64,000 nucleotides of DNA from Paramecium tetraurelia (taxonomy: Eukaryota > Ciliophora > Oligohymenophorea > Peniculida > Parameciidae), in contig NW_001799133.1 of NCBI RefSeq assembly GCF_000165425.1, positions 248,001-312,000 on the forward strand. Reading direction: 5' to 3'. Each line of letters starts with the position of its first letter. The stretch's first letter is position 1. The position numbers and the translations under genes are program-made. Below the pieces are notes generated by a model. That model worked only from the letters and a program-made list of their open reading frames with translations. It had not been told where the DNA came from and did not search any database. Shown piece by piece: positions 23,251-35,833 of this stretch.

Positions 23251-24225
23251 TCAACAATTAATAATTCTTAACCCCATAATTTGTGGTTCAGCCTTAGGAT
23301 CATAAAAATCAGAGCAAATCTTTGCTAAATCCTTAATATCGTTTTTTATAAGTCTTTTTTATTCCATCATTTCTGCTTCTTCGGTGCAGATATCAGTTAT
23401 AATATTTTTGATAATAGGGGCTAGATAAGGCAATGCCACCTTTTTGGTTACTGCAGGTCTTCTGACTTATTTTGCCTTTTCTAACAATCCTCTTCTATCC
23501 TAAGCTTCTTTCATTTTCATTTTTACTACAGAGTTTCCCCATTTTTAATTAAAAAAATTCATTTACTATTGTCGAAGTCGATTTCTTAATTATTCAGCCT
23601 AATTATGATAGTTCTTATAATATGTATCATACGAAACAGTAGGCTTTTATTCAAATTATTCCAATTTCAAAGAAAGCCTATCCTTCCCATAACTATTTCT
23701 CAAAGTTTCATCAAATTCTGTTCTTACCCTTAAATCCTCAAAATGACTGATTTCCTAAAATAATTAAAGTTGTGGATATTCCTTCATATCAACATTTCTA
23801 AATTTATCCTTTAACAAAGTTGATAAATTCTAAACCTCTTTACATAACTAAGGTTCATATTTTTCCAAACTCAGATGAGTTTATGCTTTTTACAACAGTG
23901 CGACCTTATTCCTATATGAAGTTTAAGGAGGTTTAGTATCAAACTTCAGATAATCAGGGTATTCTGATTTCCATTTCTTCAGCTATAGTTTAGTCTTAAT
24001 TAAAGTTTATTAACTTTCAAATAAAGCTTATCTCTCTGGGGTTGGTTAATCTTTATTCATATCTTTCAGTAAATCAGTGACTGTGAAAAATGTATCTAAA
24101 TTTTGAAAGTCTTTCATTCCTTCATCGAATTTCTCTTATTTGTTTAATGATTGCATGCCAAGTTTTTAAGTGATCTTTTTAAACCTGTGTGAGTTTGGTT
24201 TAGGCTTATCTTTCTTAAATTCCAT
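23251..24225 (-). CDS. Uncharacterised helical protein, 324 residues
   Basis: A single long frame without introns from ATG 24225-24223 (MEFKKDKPKPNSHRF) to TGA 23253-23251. Mostly helical and Lys/Gln/Leu-rich, with segments such as DTFFTVTDLLKDMNKD, KTKLQLKKWKSEYPDYL and a C-terminal stretch with EEAEMMEQKRLIKND. No domain recognised. Plain cytoplasmic features with no signal peptide or membrane segment. Confidence 0.65.
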
Positions 24226-24802
24226 CTAAAATAATGTATTAAAATTATGAAAATAAAATTTTATGTAAATAAGCAATAATCAATTGATAATATTCAATAA
24301 TTTCATTAAACTTTTCATCCTCATTGGATAATTTAAGTAAATTCTTAGTATTATTACTAACATTCTCTATTCTTAGGAGAAAAGTCTAAACAATTAGATT
24401 AGCACTAATTCCTATTGAAAACTAAGAAATTATATATATTTGATTATAAAGAAAATGATTTCATGATTCAAAAGTATAAATTAAGTTGTTTCCATATAGT
24501 TAATGTACTTTATTAATATAAGTATCTGGTTAGGTAATAAATATTAGATTATTTATTATGGCTACTCTTCTTAGAGTAATAAAATTAATTAAGTTATAAC
24601 TAATAGCAGGCAATAAAAGAACAAAATAGTATTTTTAAAAATGGTTTCAATTTTTCTTTGGTTACCATATTTATGGAGAGTTTACTTGATCCTTTATGAG
24701 GTGGTATCTAGAATATTTAGATATTTGAGTTATAAATGCTATGAATATTTTTAGGCTTATTCTTCTATAATGTATAAAAAAGGATATAAATATTATTTAA
24801 AA
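24226..24802. other. Divergent intergenic region
   Basis: About 577 bases between divergent genes. From ATG 24641 the frame is open into the downstream GPATCH1-like gene and would add 54 hydrophobic residues (SIFLWLPYLWRVYL), which does not suit a nuclear protein; I therefore keep the start at 24803. Otherwise nothing seen. Confidence 0.4.
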
Positions 24803-26806
24803 ATGTCTTAATAATAATCGTAGTAGATAAGAAATCATTTCCTTGATAAGAAGCTTATTGGAACATTGTTTGAAGAGGAGGAAATAACCAAAAAGGATAA
24901 TTTCTATAACATGGAGGCTAGAGACGAAAAGGGACATAAGAGATTTCATGGAGCCTTTGAGGGGGGATTTGAAGCTGGGTTTAAGAACACTGTTGGTTCC
25001 AAATAAGGATGGGCCCCATAGAAGTTTATATCCTCGAGAACGAATAGAGGTATTAGAGATAAGTTAAGTTAGCAAAATACAATAATTAAACAATAAAGGA
25101 TTACATGGATGAAGATGATATCGGAAGATAAAAGCTAGGAGTTAATGTTACGATTTAACCAGAATACGATACTTTTGGTTAAAATGAGATCAACTTTTTA
25201 CAGCAACAATTAGGATCAGGATCTGGGTATATTGAATGCACTTTAAGTTAAGATGGCTCTTAGGATCAGCACCAGAGGAATTGATTTACAGAGACAATAA
25301 GTCAGTTGGTTATTAAGTACTTATGCGATTAAGGAAATAAGTGATCAAAAAGAGAAGCACAAATGTTGAACAAGAAAAACAAGAAACTTCTTAAGCTCAT
25401 AATTTAAAATACCTAAATTCTACCAATAATTAATATACAGGACTAGGATACAAATAAAACATAGATACCTTTGGCAATCCCTCAAATCCATTGGAATAAG
25501 CTTTTTGGACATTCATTAAGTAAAATGCTTCCATTATAATTGATGAAGATGAAGAAAAGAGAAAGAAGGATAATAGGATTAAAATGAATGGATTTACATC
25601 TTAAGATAGGGAGGAAGAATGTATTTGCATAATATTAAATTAAGATAACAACACGATCGAAGACGATGATGAACCCTATCAAAATAAAAGGAAATAAGTC
25701 AAGGGAGCTCTGGATGTTGGGATGAGATTTACTAAAGATATGATTCCATTGAGGATAGACACTAAAGATTACCTCATCAATGTTCCAGAAGATTATGATC
25801 CATATCATAAGGCTAAGAAACTCTTGGATTAAGGAAAGGATTATTCTTTTCTTTTTATCAATAAGACAAATTTTAAAAAGCCTGCCTCTAGTTCAAAGAG
25901 AGAAGAAATATTTAGAGAGGAAGAAACTGGTAATTGATATGTTTATTTAATTTTATAGCTAGTTCCATTAAAAGAGATATAAGCAAATAAAAGTTTGTCA
26001 AAGGCTCTAATCAAACAATGCTTGTAACTTAGTAGCCTAATCAATAGTAGATGGCTGAGAATTAAGATAACATTAATATTTTAAATTTATTTCCTCATCA
26101 ACCTGATAAATAATAGAGATATGCTTATTTTGTTAGGCAAAAATTAAATAAGACAACTGAGGAATAATTTTAAGTAGATGAGGAAGAAAAAGTTGATTTT
26201 GAAAGGCTGTATTAAATGTTTTAAGTAACTTCAAAGAATGTCATTGAAAAAAAATAAGAACCATAAAAACCAACTGAATAATAAGAAAAACCCAATCCTT
26301 TTTTGAGTTAAAGGGTTGTTAAGAGGTGGATTCCTGAAGACTTATTTTGCAAGAGAATGGGAGTTCCTTAGCCTTACAATGATGATGAGAAAGCAATGAT
26401 TGAGAAGATCAATGAAAGAAGCCATCAGAAACCAAATATGGCAACTAATAATAGGAACTTCTTATTTATGGATAAAAAAGAGTAAATATGCTGATTTTCT
26501 ATTCCTAGGTTTAAGTCTGGGGGTTTCATGTAACCATAAGAATTTACTTAATCTACAGCATAATTTGATCCAGTTGCTCTAGGTTTGCCGTTGTCATTCA
26601 AATCGCACTCATATGAAAGAAATCAATAAGAACGATTATTGTAATTAGAGAATATGGAAAGAGCACAGACTTAAGTGGTAAGTAAATAGGAGAAAATAAA
26701 CATAAAATTCTCTGAAGATAAGGAGGATATGCTACCTAGTAGAATTTAAGATCAAAATATATTTGAATTTATATTTGGAGATGATGAGGAGGATGATTAG
26801 TAGTGA
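24803..26806 (+). CDS. GPATCH1-like splicing-associated protein
   Basis: Homologue of G-patch domain-containing protein 1, a component seen in catalytic spliceosomes. The N-terminal DUF1604-type region is clear: [38 protein letters not shown] and DYMDEDDIG, in the order found in animals and plants. The G-patch itself is weak here (KSVGYQVLMRLRK in the expected place). The C-terminal part keeps family-like blocks ([18 protein letters not shown], then FKSGGFMQPQEF) and an acidic end. Introns of 23, 26 and 29 nt restore the frame. About 640 residues. Confidence 0.75.
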
Positions 26807-26841
26807 TTATTGATATAATCAATATTAATAAATAAATGATA

Positions 26842-27291
26842 TCATAATTCCCCAAATATTCTTGTTACTAGTTTCTATTGAGGTCTGCTCTTTAAGAATG
26901 ATTTTTAAACTTGCTTTTATTTATTGAAACTAATTTAACTAGACATTTTTTAAGGACTAGATTCATTTGATTTATTAATGTTAGTATAAGGAAATCTGTC
27001 TGCTCTACTAGCATTAGGAGTAAACAATTAATCTTTGATGAAATTGCCTATTAGCTTTTTGTGGCTGTCAGGAGATTCAGCCTCAGTGTATATTTACAAT
27101 TTAGGGAGTTCTATTTAACTATTTGTTCTTTTTATTTTGATATTACTATTAGATCCTTTTTTATAAGGATCAATGCATATAATTTAGAGAGATTTTTGTG
27201 ATTATTTCTAGGAAGAAAAGGGAGCATTCGATTAGATTGGAAAGAAAAACTGTGCTGTTTTATCACAATCTGTTGTTGAGCAAGTATTCAT
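26842..27291 (-). CDS. Uncharacterised small protein
   Basis: A 149-residue frame without introns from ATG 27291-27289 (MNTCSTTDCDKTAQFFF) to TGA 26844-26842. Ser/Lys/Gln-rich throughout, with basic blocks (NSNIKIKRTN, KQKQVQKSFLKSRP), so probably disordered and perhaps nucleic-acid binding. No family recognised. Only 35 bases separate it from the convergent GPATCH1-like gene. Confidence 0.55.
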
Positions 27292-27410
27292 AAATAATTA
27301 TTTATTTCTTATTTATTATATATATATATAAGCTAATTAAGGAACCGTATATTAGACATTAATAATATAAGGGTGGATTTGATATTGCTAACATAATAAT
27401 ACTATTCAAA

Positions 27411-28900
27411 TCAATTGTATTTTGGGAGTTCATTATCATAAATGAAACTATCAAACATTTCAAAGCCGTTTTATCTTTGATCTTCAGGGACCATCTAATT
27501 TAAATAGATAAGAATAACTTACATGTCCAGCTCCTCTTACAACGACAAACTTCAAGTAGTTATATTAGGTGACCCAACCAGCCAAATCCAAATCAGTATT
27601 GCCCCATGGAGACCAAGAATCCAATTCTTAGATACCTGGTATCATATCAATTGATCTTTCAGTATCAACGACACTGACGATGGCATCCTAATCACCAGAG
27701 TAGATTAAGATTCTGACTCCTGATTGATTTAAAAATGGAAGAATTTGATAACTTCCACTTTTGCTAATAGTATAGGCTTGGTTGATTTCCATATTGCAGG
27801 CAGACCAGAAGTAGGGTCTTTCTAAGATGTGTAAAGCTTCTTGGACTTATGCATTATTATAATATTCTGTGATGGGTCCGAAATCAGAACAAGGAGCCCC
27901 ACTATTTCCTACTTTTTAGAATTTGTTTCCTTCGTACCAAGATACATATGGATATCTGATATTTTCGCCTGATTTTGTCTTGGGTTTCAAAAAGTCTGGA
28001 GTTGTATCATCTTTGCAATAACCATAAACATTATAGATATTAATGTTGGATCCTAAGCAGACTTCCTCAAATTGAGATTGAGCCAATAGACATTTGACTG
28101 AGTCTGGTTTGGCACTGCATATTTTTCTAATTGTGTTTGTGGCAGTGGGAGGCATGAAATTTCTTCTAAGGAAATACTCTTGTAAGGCTGACCATCTCTT
28201 CTATTGGTCTGATACCAACAAACCATTTCCAATCAAGATACCTTCCAAAGGTATTTTCAATGAGGCTAATTTATTTCCATTCACAATGGCTTAGGCTGTA
28301 TATGGAATATACATTCCTAGTGATTATTGAATTTTGAGTACCTGCATATGACTCTCCTGCAATGAAGAATTTGTTTCTTTGGAATTACTTGAAAGCTTAA
28401 AACCAAGCCAATATAGCTTAGTAATTGTCTTGGCCAGAATTCTCATCATTGTATACATATGAATCATCTTTATTCAATGAGAATCCTACTCCTGCAGGCG
28501 ATTCCAAGAATAAAAGGTTGGCTCTGGCATTCCAAGGGTAAGGATTCTTCTTGAATTTTCTATCCTCATCAACCATCACAAATGGACCAATTTCTTCGTT
28601 CAATCCCAATAATGAAGAGCATCCTGGTCCACCATTCAACCACAATACAACAGGATCAGTTGAGGGATTGCTTTGACTCTCAAGAAAAACATAATGCAAT
28701 TATCTACATCATTATTCATCATACCTTAATTGTGATCCAGCTGGTAGATATCCTGAATAAGAATTAAAATTATAATCTCCCCACCCTGGAAAAACTACCT
28801 TATCAGCATCTGGGTTAACAGCATAAACTGTTCCTATGACAAATCCTACAATTAAGAATGACATCATTATATTATTATTATTATTATTTTTATCAAACAC
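27411..28900 (-). CDS. Serine carboxypeptidase (S10 family)
   Basis: A secreted or lysosomal peptidase that removes C-terminal residues. Visible landmarks: a hydrophobic signal ([14 protein letters not shown]), the oxyanion-hole motif [10 protein letters not shown], the nucleophile motif GESYAG (about 28350), the Asp region with SGDQDAIVS, and GAGHMVPEDQ with the catalytic His, split by a 28-nt intron just after the His codon. Another intron of 25 nt follows the nucleophile motif. About 440 residues, normal for the family. Two candidate starts exist: 28900 (with an Asn run before the signal) or the ATG pair near 28865, which would put the signal peptide at the N-terminus and seems more likely. 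Confidence 0.88.
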
Positions 28901-29200
28901 TATCGATTCATATATATCATTATGATCAATATTCCGTATGGGAACTTATGTCTACTATTTATTTTTTCCTTGTTGTATCTTCCATAGTCGCTCCCCTATC
29001 TATATTCTTAACACTGCTTCGGATTGTGGCTAATACTGCGAAGCACTTTGATTAATTAATATGATTTGTATTATTTAATATATAGAATTTTTAGAAACCT
29101 CGAATAGCCTTCAATTTTTCATCTCACAAACACCTTTCTAAACAAAGAGTTATTTGAATAAATAATTAAATCTTAATACTAATTTATTATTAATTGCCAA
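28901..29200. other. Divergent intergenic region
   Basis: 300 bases between the carboxypeptidase and chromodomain genes. The plus-strand open frame at 28858-29055 does not look like protein. Nothing else seen. Confidence 0.4.
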
Positions 29201-29623
29201 ATGAAAAGAAAAACATACAAAAAGGAATATGAAGTTGAATCTATTGTGGAGAAGAAATTCGATGAACAAACCAAAGCCTATCTCTATTAGATTAAATGGA
29301 AGGGCTACCCACACTCATAAAATACTTGGGAACCAATAGAGCATTTATAAAACCCGCATGTCAAAAAAATGGTCAAAGAATTCGATTCAACCTAAGAGAC
29401 GACTCCCACGAAAAAACACATTAATTTAGAACTCCTAAAGCAATGTCTCTTAAAGAAACTCACTGACTTTTTAATTAAAAATGCGCCTTAAGAAAATGAT
29501 TTACAGGAAATTATTTTAAGTGATTTCAGCATATCATCAAATGAAAACAATTCCAATTTCAAAATGCCCAAACTCAGAGAAGAAACTAAAACTTCCACCA
29601 AGAAACCTTACTCATAATTCTGA
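29201..29623 (+). CDS. Small chromodomain protein (HP1-like)
   Basis: Intronless, 140 residues. Residues 8-62 form a chromodomain: YEVESIVEKKF, then YLYQIKWKGYPHSQNTWEP, and a closing helix HVKKMVKEFD. The aromatic cage residues expected for binding methylated lysine are all present (Tyr in YEVE, Trp in KWKGY, and Trp in NTWEP), so binding to methylated H3 is likely. The C-terminal part has a helical segment (LLKQCLLKKLTDFLI) but is too short for a standard chromoshadow domain. In ciliates such proteins act in heterochromatin and in DNA elimination; the role of this one is not known. Confidence 0.85.
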
Positions 29624-29970
29624 AATGCACTACATTCTTTAAGTTCCAATTCTTGAGTAATTTTAACTTAAAACAATAAATTATTATATAATTTTTTATT
29701 AAAAGGAATAATTGTAAATTTCCTATACAACTATTACTCCTTTCTCATTCACATTCTCACCTAAATCATTTCCCATATGGTTAATTATCCATCCTATCTT
29801 TAGAGTTTAATTTATGATATGCAGGAGTCAGAAATTTTAAGATGAAACCTCCATAAAATATTATATAATTCTTCTTAACATATCATCCCACTCACTAAAT
29901 ATTTGTATTTCCAACACCTCATATCATTTATTTTTATATTTAAAACAAGAAATAAAATATTTTATTATTT
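29624..29970. other. Intergenic stretch
   Basis: About 347 AT-rich bases between two plus-strand genes. No frame or repeat of note. Confidence 0.45.
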
Positions 29971-31939
29971 ATGTAAGGAAAATCCCAGAGAGAAAATGTT
30001 AGTTCGTTGGATCTTAATTCATCATCTATTACTTAATCTCAAAATCAAATCGTATTTAATGGAATAACCTTAAAATCTAATTCCCCAAGAACAATTCAAG
30101 CATGTCAGAAGTTAGGAATAGATCTGGGCATTTTCCAAATAAAGTAAAAAATTTTTAAATTTGTAGAGATATTGACAATTTTCGTACGAATGATTGTTAC
30201 AGCGATGAAATTCTTTAATTGCGATATGAGCATTACATTAATAAAACTAATCGTAAAGATCAACATTATTTTAGAATTATTGAATGAAATATTTTAGGCA
30301 AGAAAAGAAATCATACGAAAGAATAGATAACGCCAATTATAATGTGCTTCAATAGATTCTCTTGAAAGATCGGTTTCTCTTAAATAAGGCTCTACCATTG
30401 ATTAATCGGAGTATGTTAATAGTTTTATATATGTGACTAGACTCAAAAAATAAATGGATTATGCTTACAATAGGACTTTATAATATTTGTAATAATAGAA
30501 AGTAGTTGATGGATATGCTCCATAAACTATAGGAGAATGTTAGGATGTTGCATAGTTTGAAGGTGGGTTGAATAAAGAATTATCTAGATATAATAAACAT
30601 AAAATTTAGAAAATAGTACTTAAATAAATTATCCTAGAGAGAAGCCTAAATTAAATTGGAGGAAGACAAAAAAAGAGTTGAATTATTAGAAAAAATTTAG
30701 GAAAGAGACTAAAGAATTGTTCATGTCATGACGAAAAAATAATAAGAAATAAAGGAGAAATACAGTACATCTAGGAAAGTAGAAAATAAAAGAATGGATA
30801 CTTAAGAAATGGAATCTCAGTCTTAACCCAGAGAGAATGAAGCACAAAGGAATGTATAATAATTATCGTAAGAGTATATTAATATTAAGAAATAATGAAA
30901 TCAGAAGTAAGTTGTTAATGAAAATGGATGATTAGAAAGAGAAGAAGAAAAGGGAACAAGTCTTATTGAGAAAAGAAGAATTTGAAAAATAAATTGATAT
31001 GGATTGTCAAATGTAAATGGCAAAGATACAATAAAAATTGGAGAATAGTGAGAAAATGCAAAGAGAATTAATCCAAAACAAAATAGAAAAAATAAAAGAG
31101 TAAAATCTTAAAGAGTAATAAATTATGAAACAACAAAAATAACTTAAAGATAAGATATCACAAGATCATATAAATTAACTTTTAGAAAAAATGGTACAAA
31201 AAGAGAAAGACTTTTAAATAAACTAAAAGTCAATTTAGAATATAGAATAAGAGAAAAAAATAGAAATTAAATAAAAATAAAAGAAAATTAAATCTAATTA
31301 AGGAGATGTTTTTAAGGATAGAGAGTAATTATAGATTATAAGTTTTTAGTGAGAAATTAAAGCAAATAAATGAGAAGTTTACGAAGATAGAATAATTTAA
31401 TAAAATAAAAAAAGTAATAAAATCAATCAATTTAGGAAGAATAAGATTACAAAATATTATTGAAATAAGAATTGAGAAAGCTCAAGGAATAAGATAAACA
31501 AGATATATTAGAGAGATAAAAAAGATAGAATGAATACAGAATGTAAGAGATTACAGAAAAATACAGATAAGTTGATGAAAAAAACTAATTAAAACAATAT
31601 TAAAATGTATGCTCCTTATTTATTATGTTAGACTCTCTTATAATAAACATCTATGTAAATCAGCAAATAGGAAATATTATAAAGAAATCGAATCTATTCG
31701 CATTTATAAGAAATGAGTGATAATCTCTTTAATAAAAAAGTTAGAAAGCGAAAGTAATGAATAAAATAAATGTTAGTTTAAGTCAACTTGAAAAAAATGT
31801 CCTCACAATTAAACCTAAACCTGATAATCAAAAAGAAGACACTGAGTTTGAGGATCATACCAAATTATTGATTACAATGCTCCAAACCTCTGATGCTGAA
31901 GAAACAGTAAAAATCAAATAGAGTAGAAGACAAAATTGA
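29971..31939 (+). CDS. Long coiled-coil protein
   Basis: From ATG 29971 (MQGKSQRENVSSL). The first 200 residues are mixed helical (for example RYEHYINKTNQLLNEIF); after about 30640 the protein is an almost unbroken Lys/Glu/Gln coiled coil. At least four introns of 22-25 nt are needed (for example GTAAAGATCAACATTATTTTAG and GTAAGAGTATATTAATATTAAG). The last 60 residues (SQLEKNVLTIKPKPD to the TGA at 31937-31939) are in a frame that is one base off from the preceding part near a run of six A at about 31728; an indel or an unseen intron is possible. Likely cytoskeletal; no named family. Confidence 0.6.
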
Positions 31940-32164
31940 TGTCTTTTTCATTTTCTTTTATTTAATTTTAATATCTAAAGAATTAAATTATGAATTTCAC
32001 ATTTCCTTATTGTCATTGTTTATAGGGTCTTAAATTAATTTAGGATAACTCATTTATATAATTTATAAAAATATTAAAACATACTAAATCAAAATTGACA
32101 TTTATTTGCGGTTTAATCAAAGTAATCTTTTGACATTAGGTCATATATTATTTTTTCAATATTT

Positions 32165-32510
32165 TCATATCAGTTCCCTGAGATTATTATAACATCCAAT
32201 TAGCTAATATTCATTTATCGCCTTCCAGTTTTCAATTACAAAATAGCTTTACATAATTAGTGACAATGATCTCATTTATAATAATCAATCCCTACTTGTT
32301 TAATTCTATCATTTTTTTTATTTTCTTCAAATAGATTTTACGGAAACCTTTTCTTAATTGTATTTAACTTGACATTATAATTTGAGAATTTTAGAGAGTA
32401 AAATTAGTATTAGTTTAAATAAAAGAATTTCACTTTCTGTCCTTATTCTCTAATTCGACCAGGGGTGTTAATTAAATATCTATTGGATTTAGCTATTTTA
32501 CCTTTGACAT
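32165..32510 (-). CDS. Possible small gene, poorly resolved
   Basis: From ATG 32510 a first exon of three codons, a 22-nt intron (GTAAAATAGC...CAATAG) and then IFNQHPWSNQRIRTESEI read like coding sequence, and further down ENWKAINEYQLIGCYNNL does too. The joins between these parts are uncertain and no family is recognised. It may be a small multi-exon gene or a decaying one. Confidence 0.3.
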
Positions 32511-33328
32511 TCTAGACTTTTATGATTTTAAGTTAATTTTATTTTTTTAACTATTATATCATATTTATAAAAGCTAAGTTTACTTAAGTGTATTAAAGTT
32601 TTTATTGAGATTCTTGATTGTTTATCACTAACAGCTCTCACTCATTTTAATAGAAATCATAAAGTTGATGATTAGATTATTTTAAATATGAAAATTAGGT
32701 CAAATAAAAATTATATGTAATTTTTAATAAAATTCTCTTTATAAAGAAAGAACTTTAGATTAATGATTAATATCAAGGATAGATAACTTTACTCCTTGAA
32801 TCAGGATGCATCAATGAATTTTATTTAATATCCTCACCAATTATTATAATTTAGTATTTTTAAACAAGATAGGAAATTTCTAATATATCAAACAGGTTGT
32901 ATTATGATATCATGTCTAATTATTCACATTATCAAAAATTGGTGCTTCAATTCAGTATAAAATAATTCTGAATAAATTCATAATCTACTTATCTTAAATT
33001 ATTATTAATTACTAAATTAACCTAATTATTGATTGATTATCAACATTAATTAATAACTAAAGTTTCTCAAATTTACTAATCTAGTAAATACATCATTCAA
33101 AAATCCTCTATAATGAGTTTAGTTTATTTTCTTAAATGGTTAACATATTTATGTAAATTAGATAACCATATTTGAGAATTATTTATATAATATCTCAAAA
33201 GTATTATTCAATACTAAAATTATTACATAAATGAAATTATAATATTAAAAATACGGGATTCACAAAATCACTTTGACATAACCAAGGATATCTTTTTCTT
33301 TATAATTATAAATATAAAAAATCATCAT
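32511..33328. other. AT-rich intergenic stretch
   Basis: About 820 bases of very AT-rich DNA; one of the longest gaps in the window. No convincing frame on either strand. Confidence 0.45.
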
Positions 33329-34247
33329 TCAAACAACCAATTAGATAATTTTCTTAAATGCCATAGATAACTACTACAAACTTATCTCGAACTGATCCTA
33401 ATTTTATGTTACACTATTTAGTATAGCTTAGATTTCTGTGCAATAATTTTTATTATCCTCAATATTCTATAAAATATACTTATTGATTTTTGTACTTTGC
33501 AAAATGAACGCTTTTAGTTTAATTAATCTTTAATCATCAAAACAGAGTCATTTATAAATAAATTTAGTGCTAATCGTAGACGTTTTAACTCCTCATACAT
33601 ATAAGATTGATTGTAACTAGTTTAATGAATACTAAATTACAATAAAAATTTACTCTTAAGTATTTTAAAATTTATTTTTAATTTAGATCACTACGTCCTT
33701 AAAATATTATTCCAAATCACGGCAATCCTTATTTTAAATATCAATTTTTTGTTGCTATAGGATCGGTTCAAATGATTTTTTGATTTAATCAAAATTACAT
33801 TTTTATGATAGAATAATCTCTTCTATAATATTCTCAATATTTGATTCATAATCGTAAAAGTTTTCGTCATTCTCATCATAGATTTGATGACTAACATATC
33901 TCTACAGAATTTGATATGTAAACTTTTTTAGACTATAAATCTCTTTCAAGTGTCTATTTCTTTTATCCTTTTGTGCTTTATTTATTAACTCTCTATATAG
34001 CATAATCATTTTACATTTTAGCATTTAATTACTTTATCTTTCCTTCCTTTTCTTGCTCAAGCATTTCAAGTTTTTTAATTGCTTATTTTAGCTCCAAATT
34101 TCTAAAACTATTCTCTAATAACCTGTCATTAAGGATTTCAATCTGACCCTGTAATTCTATGATCATCCTTTCGTATTCTGTTGAATCTGTTTGGTTTTGA
34201 ATAGAGTATCTGCTGTCTTCGCCATATCTATCATTTTCCTTTATCAT
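33329..34247 (-). CDS. Coiled-coil protein, unknown
   Basis: From ATG 34247 (MIKENDRYGEDSRYS). The first 120 residues contain a strong coiled coil (YERMIIELQGQIEILNDRL, then QAIKKLEMLEQEKEG). Three introns of 22, 22 and 29 nt (GTTTACATATC..., GTAAATTTTTATT..., GTACAAAAATC...) join exons that read YDENDENFYDYESNIENII and RLRLALNLFINDSVLMI. Ends at TGA 33331-33329. About 270 residues; no family recognised. Its start codon is 24 bases from that of the divergent gene. Confidence 0.6.
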
Positions 34248-34271
34248 TTATTATATTAATTACCTAAATAA

Positions 34272-34716
34272 ATGAATATTGAAAACCACTAATAGCACTA
34301 AATGTAAAAGAGAATAAAGGAAAGATTTGTATATGAGGCCAAATTCTTAGTCGACTAATGGCGGTAAGAGTAATCTTTATCCACTAGATTGATATTTGAA
34401 TAGAGACACTTTTAAGATGGAAAAATGATCAAGTACACTCTCGACCAAGCTGCAGAAATAGTAGGAGTTTCAAGAAAAACTTTAGAAGACTATTATTATT
34501 GCTTGAAAAAAGCTGAGAAAATAAGTAAGCAATTTAACTTAGAGAGTAGTTGATATTAATTAATTTATGAATTGTAAAATGGGAGTAATCCGAAGAATCA
34601 TAAAAGAACATAAGAAGTAGTCAGACGAGTAAAATATTATAGATACAAATTAATTCTTTGCTTTAGAAAATGAAAATAACGAGCCAAGAAAAAATAGTTT
34701 TGAATATGATGATTGA
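34272..34716 (+). CDS. Small protein with helix-turn-helix-like motif
   Basis: About 140 residues in two exons joined by a 22-nt intron (GTAAGCAATTTAACTTAGAGAG). The segment YTLDQAAEIVGVSRKTLEDYY has the spacing of a helix-turn-helix (AAEIVGVSRKTLEDY), the kind found in many DNA-binding proteins; the preceding part (RFVYEAKFLVDQWRQ) is helical and the end is acidic (EPRKNSFEYDD). In ciliates many small proteins of this layout exist and few are studied. DNA binding is an inference from the motif. Confidence 0.5.
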
Positions 34717-34722
34717 GTAACA

Positions 34723-35019
34723 ATGATAATATCTATCTGTGTAAATTACCTACACTAAACAATAATAAATAAAAAATACTCTATAAAAACCATTAATACA
34801 CAGTTCTTCAATTTGAGCAATAATTCTTTAGAAACATTTATGGAAATTGATAATTCATTTGATGAATTGAAGTACTTACTTTACTCTTCATCAAAAGTGA
34901 TATAGTGTAAAGTTAAATAAAGTATATTATTTTTATAAGAATATTCTAAAATTGAAGAAGATTAGATTCTTAATAAAACTGCTTTGACATATTTACAAAA
35001 GAAATCATTTAATTCATGA
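34723..35019 (+). CDS. Small uncharacterised protein
   Basis: A 98-residue frame beginning only six bases after the previous stop. The N-terminus (MIISICVNYLHQ) is hydrophobic; the rest reads as ordered protein (NSLETFMEIDNSFDELKYLL, then QEYSKIEEDQIL). It may be part of a larger gene with exons I could not join, since a GTACTT...AAAAG intron candidate lies inside. Not recognised. Confidence 0.35.
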
Positions 35020-35833
35020 AACAATTGAACTATTCAGATGAAATATTTCATATTTAAACAATGTAAACAAGAGACGAATTTTGATTTATTTAATTTTAGA
35101 CTAATTAGGCTGGATCATTACAATGTTTTTCCAAAAGGTTGAAATAATAAATACATATATACTTTGTAAATGCTAAAATATATTGTATATAATAATTATA
35201 TAAGTTCCGATAAGTTCTATATTTTACAAATAAGTTATTTAATAGAAATTCAAAAGACTTATGATAAATTTCCATTAATATATGCTATTATCCATTATAC
35301 TCGCATTTTACTTTGAGTAATTAATCATGATCAAGAACATAAGAGAAATATGATAAATGAAATTGATTGTTTAAAAAAACATATTTTGCTTCTTATATTT
35401 AAATCTACATATACATCGTTTCTTGATTATCACAATTGTTAAAAATAATGGTTTCGCGATATAATTTTATAAATAAGTAGTTGAGTAACTTAAATTGACT
35501 CTACTTCAAACTTCTTCGATCAACCTGTTAAGCGATTCTATTAGTTTGTATTGTTGATGTTTAAATAGTTGCTCCTATGCTAATCGATAGCTATTAAACT
35601 TTTAAAGAGATCAACTTTTATAGTCGAACTGTACATCACTTTGATGCAATTGTGATTCTTAAGAATTTTACTATTCTTATTTTTGTGCAGAATGAGAATG
35701 AATTAGAGATATTTAGTTTTAATATGAATTATTAGATTCTCTTATAATTAAAAATTAAGAGAAAATTATCCGTTTTTAAATTGTTTTTTGCTATAAAACG
35801 AAGACAATTTTCTATTTTTCTTTCATTAATAAA
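35020..35833. other. Intergenic stretch with a possible gene remnant
   Basis: About 810 bases. Near 35500-35700 plus-strand frames read FFDQPVKRFY, LLLCQSIAIKLLKRSTFIV and QEFYYSYFCAE, spread over two frames without clear introns, so a decayed gene is possible. The last 150 bases should be the promoter of the strongly expressed trichocyst gene. Confidence 0.3.
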
